This document shows positions 1-5,215 of a DNA stretch of 5,215 nt, in pieces. The notes below the pieces were generated by a model. That model was not told where the DNA came from. It ran no database searches and worked only from the letters and a program-made list of their open reading frames with translations. The position numbers were made by a program, and so were the translations under genes. The DNA is taken from NCBI GenBank assembly GCA_937905915.1, contig CALCVR010000162.1, positions 1 through 5,215 of the forward strand. The letters are read 5' to 3'. The DNA comes from an uncultured Eubacteriaceae bacterium. GTDB taxonomy: Bacteria; Bacillota; Clostridia; Oscillospirales; Acutalibacteraceae. Every line of letters begins with the position of its first letter. Position 1 is the first letter of the stretch.

Positions 1-1294
1 ACGTCAGTCCCACCACTGCCGCCCCATATTTTTTGACCAGCGGCAAAATGGTATCCAGGGATTTTTCCTCCCCGTTGACCGAGTTGACAATGGCCTTGCC
101 GTGGTATACCCGGAGGGCCGCTTCCAAAACATCGGCCTTGGTGGAATCAATTTGCAAAGGCGCGTCCACCACCCCTTGCAGCGCCTTGACGGCGCGCACC
201 ATCATCTGCCGCTCGTCGATGTCCGGGAGGCCCACGTTGACATCCAGAATATCCGCTCCAGCTCCCTGAAGGGCTTGGGTCAAGATATAGTCCACGTCCT
301 GACGGCGAAGCGCCTCCTTGAAGAGCTTTTTGCCGGTGGGGTTGATGCGCTCTCCAATGATTCTAGCCCGGTCGATGGGCACTGTACGGCTGGCGCTGCA
401 TACCGCCGCCGGGATGGATACCGCTGGACGGTGAAATGACACCGACGCCAAACGCTCCTTCATCTCGCCAATGTATTGCGGCATCGTGCCGCAGCATCCG
501 CCTAGGATTTTAACCCCCATCTCCCCCAATTTTGCCATACTGGCGGCAAACTGGGCGGGAGACACATCGTAGTGACTGCTTCCCGGGTCCGGGAGGCCGG
601 CATTCGGTTTAGCAATAATAGGAAGGGCAGTCCACTGGAGCAGTTCCTGCACAAGGGGTGCGATTTCATCCGGCCCTAAGGAACAATTGATGCCCAGTGC
701 GTCCACACCCAAACCTTCAAGGCACAAAGCCATAGAAGAGGGACAGCATCCGGTAAAGGTGCGCAGATTCCGTTCAAACGTCATGGTACACAGCACCGGC
801 AGACAGCTGTTTTCTTTGGCAGCCAGCACCGCCGCCCTGGCCTCGCTTAAATCGGTGATGGTTTCAATGACGATCAAGTCTGCGCCGGCATCTCGTCCGG
901 CCTCCACCTGTTCCCGAAAGATTTCATATGCCTCATCAAAGGATAAGCTGCCGGTGGGCTCCAGCAATTGACCAATTGGGCCTAGATCCAAGGCCGCCAG
1001 GCCGCCGAACTTCTGTGCCGCCCTCTTGGCAATGGACACGCCTGCACCGATTACCTCCTGGACGGAATACCCCGTCCCTTCCAGCTTGTAACGGTTGGCG
1101 CCAAAGGTATTGGCGTACACAATGTTGGCGCCGCTCTGAAGATAGGATTCATGAATCTCCTGGATCCACTGGGGTTTTTGCAGGTTGAGAAGTTCCGGAA
1201 TGGATCCTGGCTGCATCCCCTTTTGTTGCAGCATGGTGCCCATAGCGCCGTCTAATAAAATAAATTCCCGCTCCAATAATGTTTTAAACTCCAC
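1..1294 (-). CDS. metH: Cobalamin-dependent methionine synthase MetH, N-terminal 431 residues (3' end beyond window)
   Basis: Transfers a methyl group from 5-methyl-THF through cobalamin to homocysteine, making methionine in the cytoplasm. I translated it by hand from a GTG at 1294, preceded by AGAGGTG six bases upstream; the frame stays open to the left edge. Residues 1-285 form a homocysteine S-methyltransferase barrel: LLDGAMGTMLQ near 13-23, the first zinc ligand Cys204 in INCS, and the Cys267-Cys268 pair in GGCCGT. From about 310 a pterin-binding (DHPS-like) domain begins: GERINPTG at 314-321, DVNVG at 351-355, DST at 383-385 and NSVNGEE at 404-410. The B12-binding part would lie outside the window. 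The start overlaps the end of the upstream reactivation gene by 11 nt, suggesting translational coupling. As that gene supplies the activation domain, this MetH is probably the shorter form of roughly 800 residues (inference). Without the missing end, another Hcy-methyltransferase/pterin fusion cannot be fully excluded. Confidence 0.93.
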   Translation of the reverse strand, partial: MEFKTLLEREFILLDGAMGTMLQQKGMQPGSIPELLNLQKPQWIQEIHESYLQSGANIVYANTFGANRYKLEGTGYSVQEVIGAGVSIAKRAAQKFGGLAALDLGPIGQLLEPTGSLSFDEAYEIFREQVEAGRDAGADLIVIETITDLSEARAAVLAAKENSCLPVLCTMTFERNLRTFTGCCPSSMALCLEGLGVDALGINCSLGPDEIAPLVQELLQWTALPIIAKPNAGLPDPGSSHYDVSPAQFAASMAKLGEMGVKILGGCCGTMPQYIGEMKERLASVSFHRPAVSIPAAVCSASRTVPIDRARIIGERINPTGKKLFKEALRRQDVDYILTQALQGAGADILDVNVGLPDIDERQMMVRAVKALQGVVDAPLQIDSTKADVLEAALRVYHGKAIVNSVNGEEKSLDTILPLVKKYGAAVVGLT

Positions 1295-1955
1295 AATGAG
1301 CACCTCTTTTCCGAAATTGACAGGTCTCCCTTAAATTACAAGCCCCGCATCCCCGTTTCTGAGGGGCAACAGGATGATTGCTGACGCCGATCACTGCTGT
1401 CACCGATTTACTGGGCGTCAAAAGGCTCCTGTCGGTGGCGCATAGGCCCAGCTTCCGCGGCGCATCCAGCACCGCCAAAAATCTCTTTTGCAGGGTAATG
1501 GGCAGATCCCCATACCCAGGGCTAAACCGAAAGGTAAAATACTGACCGGGAAAATGGGTCCGGATATCCTCCTCCGCCTGGTCGCATACCGCTTCGATGG
1601 CGGCGGTCGCACAGCAATCCATGATAAGGCCTTTTGCCATGTCGCAGACCTGAGCACAGCGGATTAAGCGATCGGCCCCAGCCGATAAGGTGGCGGCCAA
1701 CAGCACCGCCTTACTGCATCCTTCCAAATGAGAGGCGATACTCTGTCCCGATAATTCCATATCGCACTGGGGCAATTTTACTTTATCCAACCCATGTACG
1801 ATATCAAATACAGCCCAACGGCTCATCGGATGCACCGCGTCCCCCAGCTCCTTGAGGCATTGCTCCACCTTCTCAGATGTAGCCGTATCAGGCACCTTTT
1901 GGCCGTACCCCAAATACCGCAATATTTCTCTCCGGTCAATGGAGTCCCAGTTCAT
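1284..1955 (-). CDS. Stand-alone methionine synthase reactivation (activation-domain) protein
   Basis: A 223-residue protein resembling the C-terminal SAM-binding activation domain of MetH, here a separate gene. In the family this domain binds S-adenosylmethionine and, with an electron donor, re-methylates cobalamin that has oxidised to the inactive Co(II) form. The best signature is RFSPGYGDLPI at 143-153, matching the R-x-x-PGY SAM-binding element of the E. coli MetH domain; LTPSKSVTAVIG at 179-190 matches its second conserved element. The C-terminus carries a cysteine cluster, C203-x2-C206-x5-C212-x8-C221, absent from E. coli MetH and suggestive of a metal or Fe-S site (inference). The ATG start has AGAGGTG five bases upstream. 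It sits between metF (27-nt gap) and metH (11-nt overlap), which fits the role. Thermotoga maritima is a known case of this split arrangement. No signal peptide or membrane segment is visible. Confidence 0.87.
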   Translation of the reverse strand: MNWDSIDRREILRYLGYGQKVPDTATSEKVEQCLKELGDAVHPMSRWAVFDIVHGLDKVKLPQCDMELSGQSIASHLEGCSKAVLLAATLSAGADRLIRCAQVCDMAKGLIMDCCATAAIEAVCDQAEEDIRTHFPGQYFTFRFSPGYGDLPITLQKRFLAVLDAPRKLGLCATDRSLLTPSKSVTAVIGVSNHPVAPQKRGCGACNLRETCQFRKRGAHCGV

Positions 1956-1982
1956 GAATCCACCTCTTTCCCCAGATTTCCA

Positions 1983-2849
1983 TTACGCCTGCAAAAGGGA
2001 GGATACGCTCTCCGAAATGCGGCGGGCTACATAAGGGTTGTTCATGGTGTAAAGATGAATCCCCTGGACGTTATTGGAAACCAGATCCACAATCTGGTCA
2101 ATGGCGTAGGCAATGCCGGCATCCCGCAGCGCTTCGGGACTGTGTTCATACCGGCTCATAACTTTGGTAAACTTAGGGGGAAGGCTGGCGCCGCAGAGGG
2201 AAACCATGCGTTCAATCTGTTTTTTGTTGACTACCGGCATAATGCCCGCTTCAATGGGGACTTGGATGCCGGCAATGCGCGCTCGCTCTACAAAACGGTA
2301 AAAGGAGTCATTGTCAAAGAACAGCTGGCTAACCAAATGTTCCGCACCGGCATCCACTTTTTTTCGCAGATTGAGCACATCCTCAATCAAACTGTCGCAC
2401 TCGGTGTGCCCCTCTGGATAGCAGGCGCCGGATACATGGAACCCTCCCTGCTGCTTGACAAAGGAAATCAAATCGCTGGCATGGGCGAAATCGGTTTTAG
2501 GAGGACGGTCGGGAGAAATATCCCCTCGGAGGGCCAGAATATTTTCAATGCCGTTCTGCTTCAGCCGTCCCAGTACCTCAAGGATCTCCTCTTTGGTGCT
2601 GTTGACACAGGTCAAGTGGGCCAAAGGTTCAATGTGATACTGATTCTTAATAATGGATGCAATTTCACAAGTAGAATTATCGGCTAAATTTCCTCCTGCC
2701 CCATAAGTGACGCTGATAAAATCGGGATGTAGTACTTGAAGCTCATCCAGAGTTTGATAAATGGTTTCAATTGGACTGGTCCGTTTAGGCGGAAAAACTT
2801 CAAAGGAAAAAACAGTGGATTTTGTCTGAAATAGCTGCGCAATCGACAC
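1983..2849 (-). CDS. metF: 5,10-methylenetetrahydrofolate reductase MetF
   Basis: Flavoenzyme that reduces 5,10-methylene-THF to 5-methyl-THF, the methyl donor for MetH. From the chosen start it has 288 residues, close to the usual 290 or so. Visible signatures are FSFEVFPPK at 14-22 with the catalytic glutamate Glu17 (E. coli Glu28), SVTYGAGG at 46-53, ALRGD at 106-110 with the flavin-site Asp110 (E. coli Asp120), YPEGH at 144-148, QLFFDN at 175-180 with the folate-site Gln175, GIMPV at 202-206 and GIHLYTMN at 263-270. The frame is open further upstream to an ATG at 2981, but I start at the GTG at 2849. It has AAGGGGGG seven bases upstream, gives the normal family N-terminus (SIAQLFQTK), and a good promoter lies inside the extension. 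The extra 44 residues match no part of the family. First gene of the metF-reactivase-metH operon. Confidence 0.94.
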   Translation of the reverse strand: MSIAQLFQTKSTVFSFEVFPPKRTSPIETIYQTLDELQVLHPDFISVTYGAGGNLADNSTCEIASIIKNQYHIEPLAHLTCVNSTKEEILEVLGRLKQNGIENILALRGDISPDRPPKTDFAHASDLISFVKQQGGFHVSGACYPEGHTECDSLIEDVLNLRKKVDAGAEHLVSQLFFDNDSFYRFVERARIAGIQVPIEAGIMPVVNKKQIERMVSLCGASLPPKFTKVMSRYEHSPEALRDAGIAYAIDQIVDLVSNNVQGIHLYTMNNPYVARRISESVSSLLQA

Positions 2850-2856
2850 AGGAAAG

Positions 2857-2864
2857 CCCCCCTT
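2857..2864 (-). promoter_or_regulatory. Ribosome binding site that sets the metF GTG start
   Basis: AAGGGGGG on the minus strand ends seven bases before the GTG at 2849. It can pair with the anti-Shine-Dalgarno with one G-U wobble. The alternative ATG at 2981 has only AGGA about 13 bases upstream, so this site favours the shorter protein. Confidence 0.7.
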
Positions 2865-2939
2865 GGATGATGCATGAAAAACCGGGATGTTTATAGCCCA
2901 GCCGCTCATTTTTTGGTCTTGTAATTTTAATTGTTTCTT

Positions 2940-2968
2940 ATCATACACGTTTTTTGGATTTTTTGCAA
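2940..2968 (-). promoter_or_regulatory. Sigma-A promoter of the metF-reactivase-metH operon
   Basis: On the minus strand TTGCAA (2968-2963) and TATGAT (2945-2940) are separated by exactly 17 bases, an A-rich spacer. The predicted start of transcription is near 2933, giving a leader of about 84 nt before the GTG of metF. The promoter lies within the open frame upstream of metF, so a transcript from it could not encode the longer MetF form. A weaker alternative, TTGACT (3037-3032) with TTTTTA (3014-3009) and a 17-base spacer, lies further upstream. Confidence 0.6.
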
Positions 2969-3064
2969 TGCGCGCCATCATGCATCTTTTTGTTTCCTTT
3001 GGAAGCGCTAAAAAAGTTTTATTCTAAAAGGAGTCAACGCCTTTTCCAGGGGGAAAGATTGGTG

Positions 3065-3070
3065 TATACT
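3065..3070 (+). promoter_or_regulatory. Probable -10 element of the nadE promoter
   Basis: TATACT matches the sigma-A -10 consensus at five of six positions and lies 44 bases before the nadE GTG. The hexamer 17 bases upstream (TTTTCC at 3042-3047) is a poor -35, so this promoter may be weak or need an activator. No other good -10 is seen between the divergent genes on this strand. Confidence 0.5.
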
Positions 3071-3101
3071 AAAGAAAAGCAGAAGATATTTAAAACTCTA
3101 T

Positions 3102-3108
3102 GGAGGGG
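3102..3108 (+). promoter_or_regulatory. Ribosome binding site that sets the nadE GTG start
   Basis: GGAGGGG lies with its GGAGG core eight bases before the GTG at 3115. An in-frame ATG at 3100 overlaps this site and has no Shine-Dalgarno sequence of its own, so the GTG is the better start. Confidence 0.75.
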
Positions 3109-3114
3109 ATTCCT

Positions 3115-3855
3115 GTGAGAAATTATGCAAAAGAGTTGGAAAAGCGAGTGGCTTTCATTCAAGGGCTTTTGAAGGAGTCCGGCGCCAAGGGCATTGTGTT
3201 TGGCAACAGCGGCGGGAAGGACAGTGCTTTGGTAGGCATCTTGTGCAAAAAGGCTTGTGACAATGTGTTGGGCGTCATCATGCCCTGCCAGTCCAAGCGC
3301 AATTTTGGGGAAGACCGGGACGACGGCTTGGACTTAGCCCGGCAGTTCGGCATTGAAACCGTCCAGGTGGATTTGAGCGAAGCCAAGGCAGCCGTTACTG
3401 CGGCCGTCCAAGAAGTATCCTCCATTTCAGACCAGGCAAGCGCCAACATCGCTCCCCGTCTTCGTATGACGACACTGTACACCATCGCCCAAAGCCGGGG
3501 CTGTCTGGTGGCCGGCACCGGCAACCGCAGCGAGGCCTATATGGGATACTTCACAAAATGGGGAGACGGCGCCTATGATTTAAATCCAATTTTCGATTTA
3601 ACCGTCACCGAGATCTATGAATTCCTGCGTTTCTTAGACGCTCCCAGCAATATCATCACCAAAGCCCCTTCGGCTGGACTGTTTGAGGGACAGACCGATG
3701 AAGCTGAAATGGGCGTCACCTACGCTCAAATTGATGAGTTCATCCTTCATGGCACTGGGGATCCCGAAGCGGTATCCAAGATCAAGGCAGCCCACGCCCG
3801 CACCGAGCATAAACGTCGTCCCGCGCAGGCGTATCAAGGAGATCTCGCTAAATAA
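3115..3855 (+). CDS. nadE: Ammonia-dependent NAD(+) synthase NadE
   Basis: Catalyses the last step of NAD synthesis: ATP-dependent amidation of deamido-NAD (nicotinic acid adenine dinucleotide), in the cytoplasm. The 246 residues form only the synthetase domain. There is no N-terminal nitrilase-type glutaminase domain, so free ammonia is the expected nitrogen source. The PP-loop is GNSGGKDS at 30-37. Other family signatures are NIAPRLRM at 111-118, GTGNRSE at 134-140, GYFTKWGDG at 144-152 followed by DLNPI, and PSAGLFEGQTDE at 185-196; the C-terminus ends with the basic HKRRPAQ. Length is normal for the short NadE class. I use the GTG at 3115 because of its ribosome binding site; an ATG five codons upstream would give 251 residues. 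It is divergent from metF and followed by its own terminator, so it appears to be monocistronic. The PP-loop lysine differs from the Ile or Gln I recall in common NadE proteins, but the rest of the motif is intact. Confidence 0.94.
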   Translation: MRNYAKELEKRVAFIQGLLKESGAKGIVFGNSGGKDSALVGILCKKACDNVLGVIMPCQSKRNFGEDRDDGLDLARQFGIETVQVDLSEAKAAVTAAVQEVSSISDQASANIAPRLRMTTLYTIAQSRGCLVAGTGNRSEAYMGYFTKWGDGAYDLNPIFDLTVTEIYEFLRFLDAPSNIITKAPSAGLFEGQTDEAEMGVTYAQIDEFILHGTGDPEAVSKIKAAHARTEHKRRPAQAYQGDLAK

Positions 3856-3875
3856 AATATCTTAAATGACAAGAT

Positions 3876-3909
3876 AAAAGCCAGCGTCTTTTTAAGGCGC
3901 TGGCTTTTT
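3876..3909 (+). terminator. Intrinsic terminator of nadE
   Basis: AAAAGCCAGCG (3876-3886) pairs with CGCTGGCTTTT (3898-3908). The stem extends inward as TCTT/AAGG with one wobble pair, giving about 15 base pairs around a TTT loop. A run of five T (3905-3909) closes the structure. It begins 20 bases after the nadE stop. The A-run on the left side could give some activity in the other direction, but no minus-strand gene reads into it here. Confidence 0.92.
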
Positions 3910-3935
3910 CATCGCCATGTAGCAAAAGGAACTTT

Positions 3936-3964
3936 TTGCGATCCCTGTCGAATTATGGTATACT
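3936..3964 (+). promoter_or_regulatory. Extended -10 sigma-A promoter of azlCD
   Basis: TTGCGA (3936-3941) and TATACT (3959-3964) are separated by 17 bases. TGG directly before the -10 makes it an extended -10 promoter. It lies after the nadE terminator and about 45 bases before the azlC ATG, so azlCD should be transcribed independently with a leader of about 39 nt. Confidence 0.72.
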
Positions 3965-4009
3965 ATTTCTGCGGTTTTTACATTTTCTTAAACTTTGAGG
4001 TGGATCCCC

Positions 4010-4705
4010 ATGAGAAAGCACAAATCCCTTGCCTATGCCATCAAGGCGACTCTGCCGGTACTGACCGGTTATTTGGCCGCTGGTTTTGCCTTTGGCCTTA
4101 TGTACAACCAGATTGGATACAATCCCGGCTTCGCCGCTCTCACCAGCGCCACGGTCTATTCTGGTTCTCTCCAATTCTTAGCGGTGGATCTTATGGGGGC
4201 CGGAGCTTCTTTTTTGACCATCGCCCTTTTTACCATCATCGTCAACTCCCGCCATATTTTATATGGCATCTCCATGATCGATAAATTTAAAGATATGGGA
4301 TGGCGCAAATGGTATATGATCTTTGCCCTCACCGATGAAACCTATGCCCTGCTCAACCACGTGGTAGTACCGGGCGACGTGGATCGCAAAACCTTTTATT
4401 TTCAGTTGGCCCTGTTAAACCACTGTTATTGGATCCTAGGCGGGACATTGGGAAACGCCACCGGCGAGCTGCTCAAATTTAATTACAAAGGGGTGGATTT
4501 TGCCATGACTGCCCTGTTTATCGTCACCTTTGTGGATCAGTGGCAGCAGAGCAAAACCCATCTTCCCGCTCTGTTCGGCCTGGGATGCACTTTATTGGCG
4601 CTGCTGCTGTTTGGGGCTGACAACATGCTGATCCCCGCTATGGCAGCCATAGTAATTCTACTCCTGGCATTTCAGAAAAAGGTGGAAGGAGCGTCCCAGG
4701 TATGA
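4010..4705 (+). CDS. azlC: Branched-chain amino acid exporter, large subunit AzlC
   Basis: Large membrane subunit of the AzlC/AzlD (LIV-E) exporter, which moves branched-chain amino acids, and in some members methionine, out of the cell. It has 231 residues, normal for the family. The opening TLPVLTGYLAAGFAFGLMY (14-32) is the typical first membrane segment. Then follow YSGSLQFLAVDL (50-61), NSRHILYGISM (79-89), the conserved DETYALL (109-115) and a segment with YWILGGTLG (140-148). About seven hydrophobic helices can be placed, roughly at 13-31, 44-62, 66-88, 133-150, 161-178, 185-202 and 205-222. The start is the ATG at 4010, with GAGGTG seven bases upstream; an in-frame TTG at 3995 overlaps no suitable binding site. 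Its TGA overlaps the azlD ATG by 4 nt. No regulator gene such as Lrp-like azlB is visible beside it. Confidence 0.93.
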   Translation: MRKHKSLAYAIKATLPVLTGYLAAGFAFGLMYNQIGYNPGFAALTSATVYSGSLQFLAVDLMGAGASFLTIALFTIIVNSRHILYGISMIDKFKDMGWRKWYMIFALTDETYALLNHVVVPGDVDRKTFYFQLALLNHCYWILGGTLGNATGELLKFNYKGVDFAMTALFIVTFVDQWQQSKTHLPALFGLGCTLLALLLFGADNMLIPAMAAIVILLLAFQKKVEGASQV

Positions 4706-5037
4706 CTATGACCCTTTCTCAGTCCCTCATTTCCATTGCCATTATGGCCGGTCTTACCTTTCTTATGAGGCTGTGCCCTTTCCTTATTTTTGGAGGCAAA
4801 CAAAAGCCTTCCCGCAAGGTATTGTATTTAGGAGTGTATCTACCGGCCGCCATTATCGCCATGCTGGTGGTGTACTGTTTTCGAAACGTCACTCCTCTTT
4901 CGTACCCTTACGGCATCCCTGAACTCATCGCTATTGTGACGGTTGTCTTACTTCATTTATGGAAGCACAATAATCTGATCAGTATCTTCGGCGGCACCTT
5001 TCTTTATATGATGTTGGTTCAGTTTGTATTTTGTTGA
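4702..5037 (+). CDS. azlD: Branched-chain amino acid exporter, small subunit AzlD
   Basis: Small membrane partner of AzlC; both subunits are needed for export in characterised systems (E. coli YgaZH, Corynebacterium BrnFE). It has 111 residues with about four hydrophobic helices, near 6-24, 43-63, 71-87 and 90-110. Family-like stretches are TFLMRLCPFLIFGG at the end of helix 1, YLPAAIIAMLVVYC in helix 2, PELIAIVTVVLLHLWK in helix 3, and the final SIFGGTFLYMMLVQ. The ATG at 4702 overlaps the azlC stop (ATGA), which signals translational coupling, and has AAGGAG ten bases upstream. A second in-frame ATG at 4708 is 16 bases from that site and less likely. No clear terminator follows directly; the nearest hairpin is at 5182-5215. 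Confidence 0.92.
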   Translation: MTMTLSQSLISIAIMAGLTFLMRLCPFLIFGGKQKPSRKVLYLGVYLPAAIIAMLVVYCFRNVTPLSYPYGIPELIAIVTVVLLHLWKHNNLISIFGGTFLYMMLVQFVFC

Positions 5038-5165
5038 ATATACAAATTGTATAGTATATATTGTTTTAACAGGTCAGTAAAAGGGGCTTTTGCAAACTAT
5101 ATGTAATAAATATCAATTTATATACTTGTAGTACTTATATTTTCATTTTATTCTTTACAATTTGT
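5038..5165. other. AT-rich intergenic stretch after azlD, no gene seen
   Basis: Very AT-rich non-coding DNA between azlD and the right-edge hairpin. Apart from the two dyads and a weak promoter-like sequence, I see no open frame with a ribosome binding site, no RNA gene and no convincing plus-strand terminator. Confidence 0.6.
5040..5052. repeat. Dyad TACAA-N-TTGTA, copy 1 (operator-like)
   Basis: ATACAAATTGTAT has 6-bp arms around a single central base, just after the azlD stop. It lies inside the 17-base spacer of a possible plus-strand promoter, TTGAAT (5034-5039) and TATATT (5057-5062). Such placement is usual for a repressor operator, but the surrounding DNA is very AT-rich and the promoter match is modest. 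Confidence 0.4.
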
Positions 5166-5168
5166 AAA
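5154..5168. repeat. Dyad TACAA-N-TTGTA, copy 2
   Basis: TTTACAATTTGTAAA has 7-bp arms around one central base. Its 11-bp core (5156-5166) is the exact reverse complement of the core of the dyad at 5040-5052; the centres are 115 bp apart. It lies just beside the minus-strand U-tract of the right-edge hairpin. It may be a second binding site for the same protein or a chance AT-rich palindrome. Confidence 0.4.
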
Positions 5169-5215
5169 ACAAAAAAGAAAAAACAGGTTTGCGGAGATTT
5201 TTCCACCAACCTGTT
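5166..5215 (-). terminator. Intrinsic terminator, probably of a convergent gene to the right
   Basis: AACAGGTT (5182-5189) and AACCTGTT (5208-5215) form a perfect 8-bp stem, with a possible inner GGA/TCC pairing. Read on the minus strand the hairpin is followed by a long T-rich tract (complement of 5181-5166), the classic terminator form. This implies a minus-strand gene ending just beyond the window. It might also end azlCD transcripts on the plus strand, but the bases after the stem are outside the window. Confidence 0.68.

Noticed and set aside
33..1188. Several plus-strand open frames of 78-112 codons
   Set aside because: They are antisense to metH, whose translation shows intact zinc-site and pterin-domain motifs throughout.
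1794..2687. A 297-codon open frame on the plus strand
   Set aside because: It lies antisense to metF and to the start of the reactivation gene, which both carry clear family motifs. Its translation resembles no family and it has no convincing ribosome binding site; it is a frame shadow.
2998..3011. A catabolite-response-element-like sequence around GGAAGCGCTAAAA between metF and nadE
   Set aside because: By my alignment it fits the CcpA site consensus with two mismatches, including at the outer positions, and neither flanking gene is a typical carbon-catabolite target. Too weak to call.
2850..3114. A cobalamin or SAM riboswitch before metF
   Set aside because: I see no B12-box-like motif and no multi-helix arrangement, and the predicted leader of about 84 nt is too short for a cobalamin riboswitch.
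3159..3837. Minus-strand and alternative plus-strand frames over nadE
   Set aside because: They overlap the conserved nadE frame, lack ribosome binding sites and show no recognisable domain.
5079..5091. Small hairpin AAAAG-GGG-CTTTT as a possible azlD terminator
   Set aside because: The stem is only 5 bp, mostly A-T pairs, and is followed by GCAAAC instead of a T-run.
1..5215. Mobile elements, CRISPR arrays, tRNA or rRNA genes
   Set aside because: No transposase, integrase, terminal inverted repeats, regularly spaced repeats or RNA gene signatures were seen on either strand.

Overview
The window looks like an ordinary chromosomal segment of a low-to-mid GC Clostridia-type Firmicute. An Oscillospiraceae/Ruminococcaceae-like genome would fit. 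The reasons are strong purine-rich ribosome binding sites, several GTG starts, sigma-A type promoters, AT-rich intergenic DNA, and a B12-dependent methionine synthase whose reactivation domain is a separate gene. The taxonomic call is inference; no marker gene is present.

Left half, minus strand (about 1-2970): a methyl-group/methionine operon read right to left. It starts with a promoter near 2940-2968, then metF (methylenetetrahydrofolate reductase, GTG start at 2849). After a 27-nt gap comes a 223-aa stand-alone methionine synthase reactivation protein. Overlapping its end by 11 nt is metH, whose first 431 codons lie in the window before it runs off the left edge. MetF makes 5-methyl-THF, MetH passes that methyl group through cobalamin to homocysteine, and the small protein is expected to rescue oxidised cobalamin with SAM. 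The three genes form one functional unit.

Middle (2850-3114): a divergent intergenic region with the metF promoter and leader on the minus strand and a nadE promoter on the plus strand. nadE (ammonia-dependent NAD synthase, GTG start at 3115) is a single-gene unit closed by a very good intrinsic terminator at 3876-3909.

Right half, plus strand: a clear extended -10 promoter (3936-3964) drives azlC and azlD, which overlap by 4 nt and encode the two subunits of a branched-chain amino acid exporter. Some AzlCD relatives also export methionine, so a link to the methionine operon is possible but unproven. The last 178 bases (5038-5215) hold no gene. They contain two related dyads with an 11-bp core and a hairpin with a U-tract on the minus strand, probably the terminator of a convergent gene beyond the window.

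I see no mobile element, CRISPR array, RNA gene or clearly new system. The points most worth checking are the split MetH, the metF start and leader, and the paired dyads after azlD.
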